Shown here: positions 36,805-46,522 of the stretch, piece by piece
Layout of the letters: each line of letters opens with the position of its first letter
Numbering within the stretch: the first letter of the stretch is position 1
The notes under the pieces: generated by a model
What the model was told of the DNA's origin: nothing
Databases searched by the model: none
Seen by the model: only the letters and a program-made list of their open reading frames with translations
Source of the DNA: a virus
IMG/VR virus record: IMGVR_UViG_3300032116_014939
Location: 62,001 to 126,000 of that record
Strand: one strand, 5' to 3'
Length of the DNA: 64,000 nucleotides
Program-made: the position numbers and the translations under genes

Positions 36805-38985
36805 TTAAGTACGACAAGATATACTATAATCTATTCTTACAGATATAGTTAATACTTCATCTTTATAAACTTCAACACCACCAACAACATCTGATTCAAT
36901 ACTAATTGTATTTGTCAGTAAATTAACCTCGTAAGATTTAATATCAGGTATAGTATTGATTAAAGCGTCAATTGCCGTTTTAAATACTGTTACTGTCGGT
37001 GAATTAGATAAAGATGTTGTTGTAAAGAAAGTACCGGAATAAACCGTTCCGGCAAGTTCTATATCACAATTAAATTTAGCGTATTTAAGTTTACAATCTT
37101 CATGTCCTGTCGTTAATGACAAATACCCCTCATTTAACATTTTTGTAAAATTAAATATTGATGAAGGTAAATATGTTTTATCACCAATTGTATATTTGTA
37201 AGTTGAACTAGCGGTTCTTAATGGGTTACAACTAATATCAATTGATTTAGTTGTTTCACAATTACTTGTACCGCTAACAGTTAATACATAAGTACCCGCA
37301 GTTAAACCTGTAATATATGTACCACTTTGACCATTAACATTATCACTCCAAATAAAATTAAAAGGCCCAATACTTTCATTCAATAACACACTTATTGTCC
37401 CACCACTACCATTTATACAATCAGTGCCGTATAATGCAAATTGGTAAGGAGCTAAATAATCAATTGTAGTTGATGTAGTTTGAGTACATCCTGAAAGATT
37501 TTGAATGGTTACGTCGTAATCACCCGAAGGTAAATTAGTAAAGGTGTATGTTGTTGACGTTGTTGGGTATGAACTAGCCCCATTTGATAATGAATACGTA
37601 TAAAATGTTGAAGATGTATAACTTGGAGTTACTGATATATTAATAGACCCATCATTAAGACCACAATAAGTACTGTTTCCTGTAATAGAAAAATTAAATG
37701 ATGTATCATTTAATACTGTAATATTATTAGTATAAGTACAAGCACTACTACTATCATTAATTGTTAAAGTATATGTACCTGATTCTAAACTGTTAAATGT
37801 ATTGGTTTGAAGTATCGAGGTATTAGTTGTTGTTACACCACTATTATTACTTAAAGAATAAATAAATGGAGGAGTACCACCTAATAATGTAACAGTTATT
37901 GACCCACTATTATATGAACATTGTGAGTTTGAAACTGTTTCAGAAACTAATGAAAAACTTCTTGGGACTAAAAAATCAACCTCCGTTGAAAAACTACATA
38001 ACGAAACATCAGTTACTGTTAGAGTATAACTTCCTGACCCAATATTATTAAATGTTACAGATGTACCATATGTTGTAACTGAATCACCATTACTTAATAA
38101 GTAAAAATACGGAGCCGTTCCACCTGTAATATTAAATGTTATACTCCCGTCAGCATTAAAACAAGTCGGTGGTGTAGTAGTATAAGATATGAATGATATC
38201 GGTTCAGCATTTGTAATAGTTGTTGTTTTAGTTAAACTACATCCATTTGCGTCTATTACAGTTAAATTGTACGAGCCTTGAGTTAATCCAGTCACAAATG
38301 TATCACCAGTACCACCGACAGTAGGTGACCACTCATATATAAATGGTGAAACTCCAGTAATTCCTGTGACATAAATTTTACCACTTTGTTGTGAACAAGA
38401 TGGATTGTTAATAACATAAAATTCAAAATCTAATGTATTTGGATTAGTATGTATTATGACCGACTCTGTTTCACAAGGACAATTACCGTCACCTGTAACT
38501 TCAGCATAATACATACCTTCAGATAAATTTAAAAAAGAATATGAAGTGTTAACTGAAGTTGCTGAAGCATAATAAACATAATCTTTATATAAATTAATTG
38601 TTGCACCAACAAAAGTACCCAATGGATTTTGAATCACACCATTTGTGGTACCTGTAGTAATAACTGTTAAATAAGCACTATCCGGTTGACAAGTTACAAA
38701 TTCTGAAGTTTCAATGTAAGCAGTACTTGCAGAAACAATATTAAAATATATTGGCCCAATAACTTCATTTGTCGGGAATGTTGAAGCGGTAATACTAAAC
38801 CCATAAGTACCCGCGCTTAATCCTGTAACAGAATAAGAACTCGTAGAAAAAGTTGAGGATGGTAATACGTTATTTTCCCAACCAATCGTATAAGGACTTG
38901 AACCAACTAAATTAATAAGTGCGGAACCTGATGATGTGTTTGAACAATCTCCCGTTAAATTTATTGTATAAATAGTATTTGCCAT
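36805..38985 (-). CDS. SprB-repeat virion protein (726 aa)
   Basis: About six or seven consecutive Ig-like SprB-type repeats cover residues ~1-590. Each has a C-x-DGSIxxxxxGGTxPYxYxxS core and a GxYxLTVxDxxxC end, for example CFNADGSITFNITGGTAPYF. The last ~135 residues (KYTIGDKTYLPSSIFNF to the end) form a different, non-repeated domain. SprB repeats are typical of gliding-motility adhesins in Bacteroidota, so the phage shares an adhesin architecture with its probable hosts. The start overlaps the upstream stop (TAATG), with AAGGA just before it. It is likely part of the baseplate periphery or of a side fibre. Confidence 0.7.
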   Translation of the reverse strand: MANTIYTINLTGDCSNTSSGSALINLVGSSPYTIGWENNVLPSSTFSTSSYSVTGLSAGTYGFSITASTFPTNEVIGPIYFNIVSASTAYIETSEFVTCQPDSAYLTVITTGTTNGVIQNPLGTFVGATINLYKDYVYYASATSVNTSYSFLNLSEGMYYAEVTGDGNCPCETESVIIHTNPNTLDFEFYVINNPSCSQQSGKIYVTGITGVSPFIYEWSPTVGGTGDTFVTGLTQGSYNLTVIDANGCSLTKTTTITNAEPISFISYTTTPPTCFNADGSITFNITGGTAPYFYLLSNGDSVTTYGTSVTFNNIGSGSYTLTVTDVSLCSFSTEVDFLVPRSFSLVSETVSNSQCSYNSGSITVTLLGGTPPFIYSLSNNSGVTTTNTSILQTNTFNSLESGTYTLTINDSSSACTYTNNITVLNDTSFNFSITGNSTYCGLNDGSINISVTPSYTSSTFYTYSLSNGASSYPTTSTTYTFTNLPSGDYDVTIQNLSGCTQTTSTTIDYLAPYQFALYGTDCINGSGGTISVLLNESIGPFNFIWSDNVNGQSGTYITGLTAGTYVLTVSGTSNCETTKSIDISCNPLRTASSTYKYTIGDKTYLPSSIFNFTKMLNEGYLSLTTGHEDCKLKYAKFNCDIELAGTVYSGTFFTTTSLSNSPTVTVFKTAIDALINTIPDIKSYEVNLLTNTISIESDVVGGVEVYKDEVLTISVRIDYSISCRT

Positions 38986-41948
38986 TATCCTTGTATCTGT
39001 ATATTATATAATATGTTTATATCACTTATAACAACATCATCAAATCCGCATATTGTTGATATTAATTGTAATTGACTTGTATTACTATCATAAACTATTT
39101 GTACACCAGCATCATTATTAATTCCACTGTTTGCAAAATATACTAATCCTTGATTAATTGTGTTAACCCATTGTGTTTCTGTTGGTAGGATAGAAGTGTA
39201 ATAGTAGGTTGGCCCATTATTATACTCAAATGTATATTCTTCACCTGTGTCAACGTGAGTTAATGTAAAACCAAATCCATAAGTTGCACTAACAATAGTA
39301 TACCCTGCGGTAAACCCTTGTTCAGTAGCCAACTGTTGTGCAACAATATTTAAACCATCCCCAATATTTTGAATTGATGGTATATCAATATTAAACGTAT
39401 ATGAGTCACAACCATTAGTTTGTAAAGTTCCCGTTGTAACTGGCCCTACAACTTCTTGTAATACCAATTGACAACCTCTTTGCATTCGATAAATAAACTT
39501 CTGTCTATGGAATATTGAATTTTCAAACTTTGTTCCTGTATTCCAAATAGTTGTTGCTGGGACAAATTGTTCAATTAATTTAATCCAAAAATCACCTAAT
39601 CCATTAATATACTCAATCATATTTTGATAACCAAAATTATCATTAGTTAATCCTGTATCTTGATACATTGTAAGGTATTTCCAAAATAGTGATTGTAATG
39701 TTGGATAACCACTTGTTTTTCCGTCGGATGAAAATTGTCGATTTCTAACATTTATCATGTTTAACCAAAATGTTTTATAAAACTCATAAAAAGTTTTATT
39801 TTGTGGTTGTGGGTTAATAAAAGTCCAATCAATACCACCTATCTGTGGATATGGTGTAGATAATCCTGTGTAAGGTATTGGGTAATTTTTGGTTGACGAA
39901 ACATACCAAACATCATAAGCAAGAGCTTGAGCTGGATTTAAGAATATTTCAATATTCTTAACATTAAGTAATAACCTATCAGTTGATATTGGGTAATAAG
40001 CATTAAACAAATTATCAATATTTTTTCTTAATCCAACATCTTCATTAGTCCAACTCTTTTTATTATCCTGAACTTTTTTAAGATTAAATCCCATATCCAT
40101 GAATGGGAAATTTCTAAATCTATCTAAGAATTTTTGACCATATGTGAATGGTTCTAAGCTAGTCTGAATGTTAACATTTTGTCCTGTATATACACTTGTA
40201 TTATAATTAATTTCTTCAGGTGCTCTATGTTGTACTGTAGATTCAATCCAACCAGCACCTTTTTGGAAATAAAAACTTGGTCTACTTGTTGTTCCTTGAG
40301 TAAACGCAGGATTTACAGGATAACCCTCACTGTCAATAGGATAATCAGATAATGTTGTATTTGTCGGAATTGTAACACCTGATTGTGTAAATGCGGTATA
40401 TGTTACCCCTTGGAAATTATACGTATTACCACTATTTAAAACCGTAAACTGTGGGGTATATGTTCCACCTGAAATTTGGGAATACAATAAATTAAATCTT
40501 TCAATATTAATGTTTGTATCCGCCAAATAAACGTTTTCATTAAATTCAACAAGAGCGTTAGGTGCTCCAATAAAACCCAATAAAAATTCAATCGCCTTTC
40601 TTGTACCTTTAGACCTATATAAATAAGATGAATTAAGAATTAAATTTCTAAAATATTGATTGTTTAAATCTTGTTTTGTTTGACTTGTAGAGTAAGCAGG
40701 AAACGCATTATCAGTTGTACCATAAACCGACTCTAAAAAGTCAGCATTTGCAATCGGTGACATTCTGATTGACCAACCAAGTGTTTGGGCTAAATTAGTT
40801 ACTAAACCTGAAGGTATGTCATTTCCAATATTATAATTTACGGAATTAACATATTGTATACCATCAATATATTTTTTAGTCTCATCGAAACTTCTACCAT
40901 AAATTTTTAAAGTCTTATCAACCTTCTCATCTACAGTATCAAATTCCTTTAACGCATTTGTTGTGTAAAATCTAGATACTAAATTTGTTTTATTTTCATC
41001 ATAACTTGCACCTAATATCTGTAATTCAGATATATAATTTTCATATCCAAAAGAACTAATATCAATATTCCATACACCACCTAATGGCCAAGTAATTGAG
41101 CGTACAACATTTGAAATGTAACCATCATCCGATTCAGATGGTGTTTGATATTGGTACGTATATATTGGGTTAGAGTATCTATTTAATAACGCTTCTTCAA
41201 TTTCTCCTAACTCAAGATTAAAAACTTCATTTACTATAGTATCATTTGGTCTAACAACAAAATTTTGAGAAAATGTTGTTAATCCACTAAATGGGTTACC
41301 TTTAACATATATTGTTAGGTCGGTTGAAAAATCAGAGGTTGTATCAATATAATTTAACTCATAACTTTGCCCGCTAAGAAATAATGAATAACTTCTAAAT
41401 TGATTTGTTAAATTTCTATATTTTGAAACAGGAAATCCTAAACTACTAATAAAAACAGTGGCATTAATTCTATAATCAATATTAAAAGGATTACTTATTG
41501 TTTGCCAAGGAATAGTTAATACAGTTTCATCTAAATTACCATTATAACTAATATTAACCGCAGTATTTGCAGTTGTTGAACCTGATGTATAATTTCTTAT
41601 TTCTAACGCCGCTGGAAAATAATTTAAGACATTATTAATCGCAACTTCTAATCGTTTACTTAATGAACCATAGGATACAAAATTTGTAACATCAGTTTCA
41701 TCAAAATTTGGGTATAATCTGAAATTATTGTTATAAACAGATGCCGCTAATTCAGGTGTTAAATTTAAATCATCATTATTAAATAATGATGAAAATGTAC
41801 CAGTTTCAAAATTTCTATTAACTTTTTCCGTAATACTTGTTGAAAATTCAAAAGTACCAAGCGTAAGTCCCCCACCATCAGTCAGTTGTAAACCAACAAG
41901 ATTATCCGAAAAGTTTCTATTTTGTGGTGGACATTTATAAGTCGCCAT
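38985..41948 (-). CDS. Large baseplate/tail structural protein
   Basis: 987 aa, MATYKCPPQNRNFSDNLVGL. No family is firmly recognised. A segment at ~445-470, YLYRSKGTRKAIEFLLGFIG, resembles the GTxxAIxxLLxxxG motif of P2 gpI-like baseplate proteins, but this is weak. Residues ~300-400 include KIYGRSFDETKKYIDGIQ, and the C-terminal ~150 residues carry a small beta-domain (TNGCDSYTFNIDIPSI). It is translationally coupled at both ends by TAATG overlaps, within the run of baseplate genes that follows the gp6-like gene. A connecting role between baseplate and fibres is inferred from order. Confidence 0.6.
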   Translation of the reverse strand: MATYKCPPQNRNFSDNLVGLQLTDGGGLTLGTFEFSTSITEKVNRNFETGTFSSLFNNDDLNLTPELAASVYNNNFRLYPNFDETDVTNFVSYGSLSKRLEVAINNVLNYFPAALEIRNYTSGSTTANTAVNISYNGNLDETVLTIPWQTISNPFNIDYRINATVFISSLGFPVSKYRNLTNQFRSYSLFLSGQSYELNYIDTTSDFSTDLTIYVKGNPFSGLTTFSQNFVVRPNDTIVNEVFNLELGEIEEALLNRYSNPIYTYQYQTPSESDDGYISNVVRSITWPLGGVWNIDISSFGYENYISELQILGASYDENKTNLVSRFYTTNALKEFDTVDEKVDKTLKIYGRSFDETKKYIDGIQYVNSVNYNIGNDIPSGLVTNLAQTLGWSIRMSPIANADFLESVYGTTDNAFPAYSTSQTKQDLNNQYFRNLILNSSYLYRSKGTRKAIEFLLGFIGAPNALVEFNENVYLADTNINIERFNLLYSQISGGTYTPQFTVLNSGNTYNFQGVTYTAFTQSGVTIPTNTTLSDYPIDSEGYPVNPAFTQGTTSRPSFYFQKGAGWIESTVQHRAPEEINYNTSVYTGQNVNIQTSLEPFTYGQKFLDRFRNFPFMDMGFNLKKVQDNKKSWTNEDVGLRKNIDNLFNAYYPISTDRLLLNVKNIEIFLNPAQALAYDVWYVSSTKNYPIPYTGLSTPYPQIGGIDWTFINPQPQNKTFYEFYKTFWLNMINVRNRQFSSDGKTSGYPTLQSLFWKYLTMYQDTGLTNDNFGYQNMIEYINGLGDFWIKLIEQFVPATTIWNTGTKFENSIFHRQKFIYRMQRGCQLVLQEVVGPVTTGTLQTNGCDSYTFNIDIPSIQNIGDGLNIVAQQLATEQGFTAGYTIVSATYGFGFTLTHVDTGEEYTFEYNNGPTYYYTSILPTETQWVNTINQGLVYFANSGINNDAGVQIVYDSNTSQLQLISTICGFDDVVISDINILYNIQIQG

Positions 41949-42853
41949 TAAGCTGTGATATTATCAAAATTTTTAGTTGTATCAATATTACTTCCTCTAT
42001 TTTGTCTAACCTCATATAACAACTCATTAAATTGACTTCTAATTTCATACAAATTGTATTGTTTGTAAATGTTGTTATTTGTGTCATAAATGGTGTATAT
42101 ACCATCTTCAATAGATTTAGTTTGATTACCATAAAGAGCAATTGCCAATGTTGAGATATCATTTTCAACAATTTCAACTTCAATCATTATTGGGTCAAAA
42201 AAAGTATTTGTTAAAATAATATTTTGTCCCGCAGCTCCAATATAAGGTGTTGCATTTGGTTTGTTTGAGGGTGATGAACTTGGTGAAACTGTACAAAATA
42301 AAAGATTAGTTTCACCATCACTATAAACCCATCTTTGTGCTTTATCTGATGTATTATTAGTATTTGCAACTACCGCCTCACAATAAAATGAAGAAGTAAT
42401 TATTCTAAAAAAATTAGTATTTTTTGTACCATCACTATTCAAATATTCTATTCGATAACCCACCAATCCTTGTGGAACAAACCTGTTTAAAAATTCTTGG
42501 GGTACATTTGTTAAATCGATAATAATACCCTTAACATTTGGTAATGCTTGTAATACCCCACAATCAAGAATTTCAGTTCTAATTTGAACTGGTCTAATTA
42601 ATAGGTTATAAATTCCAAGATTATTAAATTCTGAAGATGGTAATTTTAAATTATACATCCCACCTAAAATTTCATTTGTTTGCCCACCAATCGCAGGATT
42701 ACTAAAATAAGGTTGTAACAACTCAAGAGCATCTAATTTTTTCAAGATGAAATTATTAGTGAAATCTCTTGATGGTGTATAATTCATTATTATTTCCACA
42801 TCAGCTGGACTTACATCCGCCAATCTTACTGTTCCATAATTACCTGTTGCCAT
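41948..42853 (-). CDS. Baseplate-associated structural protein, unknown family
   Basis: 301 aa, beginning MATGNYGTVRLADVSPADVE and followed by EIIMNYTPSRDFTNNF. The central part (NLLIRPVQIRTEILDCGVLQ; GIIIDLTNVPQEFLNRFVPQ) is beta-rich and the C-terminus (YEIRSQFNELLYEVRQNRGS) is probably helical. No signal peptide or membrane segment is present. The start has AAGG six bases upstream and a TATTTAT motif 16 bases upstream. Its stop overlaps the next ATG. It occupies the place of small wedge proteins such as gp8/gp9 in T4-like gene order, but I see no sequence match to them. Confidence 0.55.
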   Translation of the reverse strand: MATGNYGTVRLADVSPADVEIIMNYTPSRDFTNNFILKKLDALELLQPYFSNPAIGGQTNEILGGMYNLKLPSSEFNNLGIYNLLIRPVQIRTEILDCGVLQALPNVKGIIIDLTNVPQEFLNRFVPQGLVGYRIEYLNSDGTKNTNFFRIITSSFYCEAVVANTNNTSDKAQRWVYSDGETNLLFCTVSPSSSPSNKPNATPYIGAAGQNIILTNTFFDPIMIEVEIVENDISTLAIALYGNQTKSIEDGIYTIYDTNNNIYKQYNLYEIRSQFNELLYEVRQNRGSNIDTTKNFDNITA

Positions 42854-42869
42854 TTTTTACCTTATTAGT

Positions 42870-42876
42870 ATAAATA
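42870..42876 (-). promoter_or_regulatory. TATTTAT motif, candidate late promoter element
   Basis: The coding strand reads TTAATATTTATACTAATAAG, 16 bases before the ATG at 42853. A possible ribosome site AAGG lies between motif and start. Confidence 0.4.
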
Positions 42877-42889
42877 TTAATTTTTAATT

Positions 42890-43975
42890 TTATTGACTGT
42901 TTTGTATGTTGAAAAAATTATATCCGTAATTTACCAAATCCGACATTGTTGAAACTTCACCAATTCTTCTGAAGTTTTCCAACGCAGAGTTTTTACCTCG
43001 TTCAACAAAAACACTTGAAAATAATTGAGGTTGGTCTATTACATTCATAAGAACTTCATTCTTTGTAATAGCACTTTGAACTAACATATCTGAAGTTAAT
43101 CCTGAAGAAGCCACAACAAAAATTGATGTCCCACCCGAAAAGTCAATATAGTCAGTATTGTTTATAGTATATCCTGTTTGTTGTGACGTTAAATAATTAA
43201 CAACACCATACCCACCTCCAGGTAAATTAACCGTCTGCCCCACTTGGTATTGTGTCGGCCCATACAATGATAAATCCTCTAATCTTGACGTTGTTACCCC
43301 TGTAATAAAATAAGGTACTTGTCCATAGTATGAACCTATTTGATACGCAATTTCATTATATGAATCCGCAGTGTAAATAAAATTATATGTTTGAGGACTG
43401 GCACTCCAACTTCCACTTGTATTTGCAAAAGTCACAGTTCCATATGGATTTGAGTTGTCCACAGGTGAATAAGGAACATTAACTGTTTTTGTTGTCGTAA
43501 CAGTCCCCCACATGTTTTCTTGTCTTAATGTAATGGTGTAACTTGTTGGGTTAGGTAAAGGATTTGCATAAGTGTGATTTATAAATTCAGGATAAAAAGA
43601 ATTTATAACTTGTGAACTCCCATCACCCCAATCTATTGTATATGTTGAGTCAATTAAATAAACTGCACCCTCACTTGAGTTATTAAATAAACTAACAGTG
43701 TATGGACTTTCAGTTGACGCAGTAAATGAAAAGTTTGCAGAAATAACTTGTTGTGTAATATTCCCATCAAATCCATCATAGTAACCAATGTCTTGATACT
43801 TTTGTTTTAATAAAATAGGAAATGTAAGTCCTGTAAGTAATGATGTTCCACCAGTATTACCTTGTAATATACTTGTCAATCCAGTATATACTCCAAAAGT
43901 ATACCCACTAGATGTTACTTGTACAATATCTGATTCTAAAAATTCAGGAGATATTTTAATTTTAATTATTTCCAT
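42890..43975 (-). CDS. PKD-domain structural protein
   Basis: 361 aa. Residues ~95-170 form a PKD-like Ig fold: YTIDWGDGSSQVINSF, then HTYANP and SYTITLRQENMWG, the usual WGDG and HTY strands. The N-terminal ~90 residues (MEIIKIKISPEFLESDIVQV) and the C-terminal ~150 (VFVERGKNSALENFRRIGEV near residue 330) are not recognised. PKD domains mediate protein or glycan contacts in surface proteins, and Ig-like additions are common in tailed-phage virions. The gene sits two bases after its neighbour in the baseplate run. Its precise place in the virion is unknown. Confidence 0.6.
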   Translation of the reverse strand: MEIIKIKISPEFLESDIVQVTSSGYTFGVYTGLTSILQGNTGGTSLLTGLTFPILLKQKYQDIGYYDGFDGNITQQVISANFSFTASTESPYTVSLFNNSSEGAVYLIDSTYTIDWGDGSSQVINSFYPEFINHTYANPLPNPTSYTITLRQENMWGTVTTTKTVNVPYSPVDNSNPYGTVTFANTSGSWSASPQTYNFIYTADSYNEIAYQIGSYYGQVPYFITGVTTSRLEDLSLYGPTQYQVGQTVNLPGGGYGVVNYLTSQQTGYTINNTDYIDFSGGTSIFVVASSGLTSDMLVQSAITKNEVLMNVIDQPQLFSSVFVERGKNSALENFRRIGEVSTMSDLVNYGYNFFNIQNSQ

Positions 43976-43977
43976 TT

Positions 43978-44733
43978 TTATACTGTAGGTGGATTTTTAT
44001 ACTCATACCAATTATTCGTTGAAAGTGGATTTTGTGTATCAATATTATTTATTGTATATGTTTGTTGAGTAAAATTAAAATTAACTTCTCTCATAAAATA
44101 ATCAGTCGTCAATCGATATGGTGTCGATGAATCGGTCTGTTTTTTTGTTGTAAATGTTGTAAAAGTTCCATCCGAACCATCAAAAAATTTAACAGTCATA
44201 TACAATTTTGTTAAATTTAATATTTCAGGATTTTCAAACCAATAAAGGTAAAAACCTTCAGGATTAGTTAATGGGTTCAAACTATAACTAGGTATTGATA
44301 GTTTACCCGTTCCTTGATTATTTCCTAAATCAACATCTGTAGTATCATTTTTTTTGTTTAAAATAACAGTTAGAAAATTTCTTCTTCTTAAAGTATTTTG
44401 ACTATCGTAGAAATCAATCTTGAAAAATGATTTCATAAATGCAGTTGTCTTATTTAAAACTTGAGGTTGTGTAAATCTTCCTGATTCAACATAACTATTT
44501 ACCCAATCAGTATCACCACTGTTTTTAAAATTAAAAACATACTTAAAAGGATATGGATATGAAAATCTTGCGGTTTCATAATTTTCAGGTTCACCAATTA
44601 TTTCAGTAATAATTTGTTCCTCATACAAATTAAGAGCATCTTCTCTATCCAAAAAGTCCCAATTCATATTGATTGGGATATTAATACCCTTATCAATATT
44701 TGTTTTTAATATTTTAAAATTATTCACAACCAT
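43978..44733 (-). CDS. Structural protein sharing an N-terminal motif with its neighbour
   Basis: 251 aa. It starts MVVNNFKILKTNIDKGINIP; the next gene upstream starts NDNFQILKGTARYASAPDID. The shared N-x-NFxILK opening, followed in both by an INI/INVT strand, suggests a common attachment peptide or a duplicated domain. The rest is beta-rich (FSYPYPFKYVFNFKNSGDTD; RRRNFLTVILNK) without a recognised family. It overlaps the upstream gene by 14 bases. It is probably a baseplate wedge or periphery component, by position only. Confidence 0.55.
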   Translation of the reverse strand: MVVNNFKILKTNIDKGINIPINMNWDFLDREDALNLYEEQIITEIIGEPENYETARFSYPYPFKYVFNFKNSGDTDWVNSYVESGRFTQPQVLNKTTAFMKSFFKIDFYDSQNTLRRRNFLTVILNKKNDTTDVDLGNNQGTGKLSIPSYSLNPLTNPEGFYLYWFENPEILNLTKLYMTVKFFDGSDGTFTTFTTKKQTDSSTPYRLTTDYFMREVNFNFTQQTYTINNIDTQNPLSTNNWYEYKNPPTV

Positions 44734-46522
44734 CTGTAATTGGGTCGTTAACTTGTGTAGTGTTTATATTATTAACATTACTTCCTTCAGGTATTAATCT
44801 AAAAATGAAGTTTTCATGCACATAATGTTTGTTATTTAAAAAAGGTCTATCAACACCTCGTCCAATATCATCAATGAAACCATAAGGATATATATCTCTC
44901 CATCTGAAATCATTATTATAACTTGAGAAGAAAGCGTAAGTAGGTAAATTAACTAAAGGAAAATTTTGAGGATTACTTTCGTCACTTTGTTCTACATAAT
45001 CAGAAAAAACTCTTATTTGAAACTTATAATGTGGTTTATAGTAATAACCTTCAGTATTTGGATTCGATTCACCAATAGGTGATGTTTTAAATATTTTTTG
45101 ATTAAAATTTATTTTTTGGTAATATTCAGACAAAACAGTTTCAGTTTGTGTCATATCATTCCATTCACAAATATCCCCATCAAGAGTATCTCCAACATTA
45201 TATGGTAAATTGTAATAAAATCTTAAAGTGGTACCACCAGGTGATGTTTTATCATAAAAACTAGTTTGAACGTTTGTTAACGCTAACGTGTTTGTATCGT
45301 TCCACCATGTATTTAAATTTGGCCCGAGATTAAACTCCCATCCCTGTTTTAACCCCACCCCATTAACAATTGGTTTATTAAAAAATCCAAAATATCCTCT
45401 GTTTACTACTGTAGTATAAAATTCAGTGACAGGTCTATTTAAATTATCTAAAAGGTTATTTATATCAACATCGTTTTTAAATGATAAGTTATAACTTTGT
45501 GAACCCTCTTTTATTGAAATTCTTGGACTCAAGTTTGGAGTTAATGCCTTTGACTCATATTTTGTATTTGTACCAAATGGATTATTTTCAAAACCTGTTT
45601 TTGTTAATTCTGATTCATTGTAACTTGTAATAACTTTGTGTCTTCTTACGTAATATTTTGATTTTGATTCAGGATTACCTTTAGTTGTAATTCGTTTCAT
45701 TAATCCAATTGCACCATCATAAAAATTACCACAATCAGCATAACCTAAATTATATATTGTGAATATTCTATCTTGATTATTCGCATATGAATCACCTAAA
45801 GTATAAACATCAAAGGTATTATTAGTGTTACAAGAAATTGTTAATTCAACACTATCACCTTCACTTAAATTATGATTAAATGGACACGTAAATTGAATTA
45901 CAGGTTTACCATTTATAAATTCATTACTTACTACAAATGGAATTCCATTCCCAATAATCCAATCAAAAGTATTACCATCATCTAATAAAATTTGTAATTG
46001 TTTTGTATAATCACTTTCAAAAGGATATGTTAGATAAAAAAACCAATTGTAAAACGTTGCCTCTAAAGTATTAAATGGTACATGTGGAGTTTGGTTATTT
46101 TGAATGGTTGTATATCCAGGAACATTATAATCCGTTCTTATAAACTCAAACTCATGATATTGTGGTAAACCAGCCCAAGCAATTTCAAAACTAGGGTCAG
46201 GATTACTATTTTGTAAAATTCTATACGTTTCAGGACTTATATAATATAAGTTCCTATTAATTGGTGAATACGGATTTGTAATTGGTTGTGTTAAACCAGA
46301 ATAAGCATTTTCAAAAAGAAGGGTAAACTTACAAGTAAAATTAAAAATTGTTGATTGTTGCCTTTCGGTGTCAAACCTTAAAGCCAAATCAATTCCTAAA
46401 TTTCTTTCATACTCGGTGAGTTCCTTTAGAGTACTATCCAAAGTAACATTAATTTTAGTATCAATGTCAGGAGCACTTGCATATCTTGCAGTACCTTTTA
46501 ATATTTGAAAATTATCATTCAA
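44720..46522 (-). CDS. Baseplate-region structural protein (600 aa), TTG start
   Basis: No ATG fits the beginning of this reading frame. The first codon is TTG at 46522, overlapping the end of the 1859-aa gene (TTGAATGA). The translation is NDNFQILKGTARYASAPDID after the initiator. It is Asn/Tyr/Phe-rich, with many beta strands and no recognised domain. RKHKV-type basic stretches (YYVRRHKVITSYN) occur near residue 285. Its place directly after the largest baseplate gene, and its N-terminal similarity to the 251-aa protein, make a wedge or tail role probable. Translation is likely coupled to the upstream gene. Confidence 0.55.
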   Translation of the reverse strand: MNDNFQILKGTARYASAPDIDTKINVTLDSTLKELTEYERNLGIDLALRFDTERQQSTIFNFTCKFTLLFENAYSGLTQPITNPYSPINRNLYYISPETYRILQNSNPDPSFEIAWAGLPQYHEFEFIRTDYNVPGYTTIQNNQTPHVPFNTLEATFYNWFFYLTYPFESDYTKQLQILLDDGNTFDWIIGNGIPFVVSNEFINGKPVIQFTCPFNHNLSEGDSVELTISCNTNNTFDVYTLGDSYANNQDRIFTIYNLGYADCGNFYDGAIGLMKRITTKGNPESKSKYYVRRHKVITSYNESELTKTGFENNPFGTNTKYESKALTPNLSPRISIKEGSQSYNLSFKNDVDINNLLDNLNRPVTEFYTTVVNRGYFGFFNKPIVNGVGLKQGWEFNLGPNLNTWWNDTNTLALTNVQTSFYDKTSPGGTTLRFYYNLPYNVGDTLDGDICEWNDMTQTETVLSEYYQKINFNQKIFKTSPIGESNPNTEGYYYKPHYKFQIRVFSDYVEQSDESNPQNFPLVNLPTYAFFSSYNNDFRWRDIYPYGFIDDIGRGVDRPFLNNKHYVHENFIFRLIPEGSNVNNINTTQVNDPITDGCE

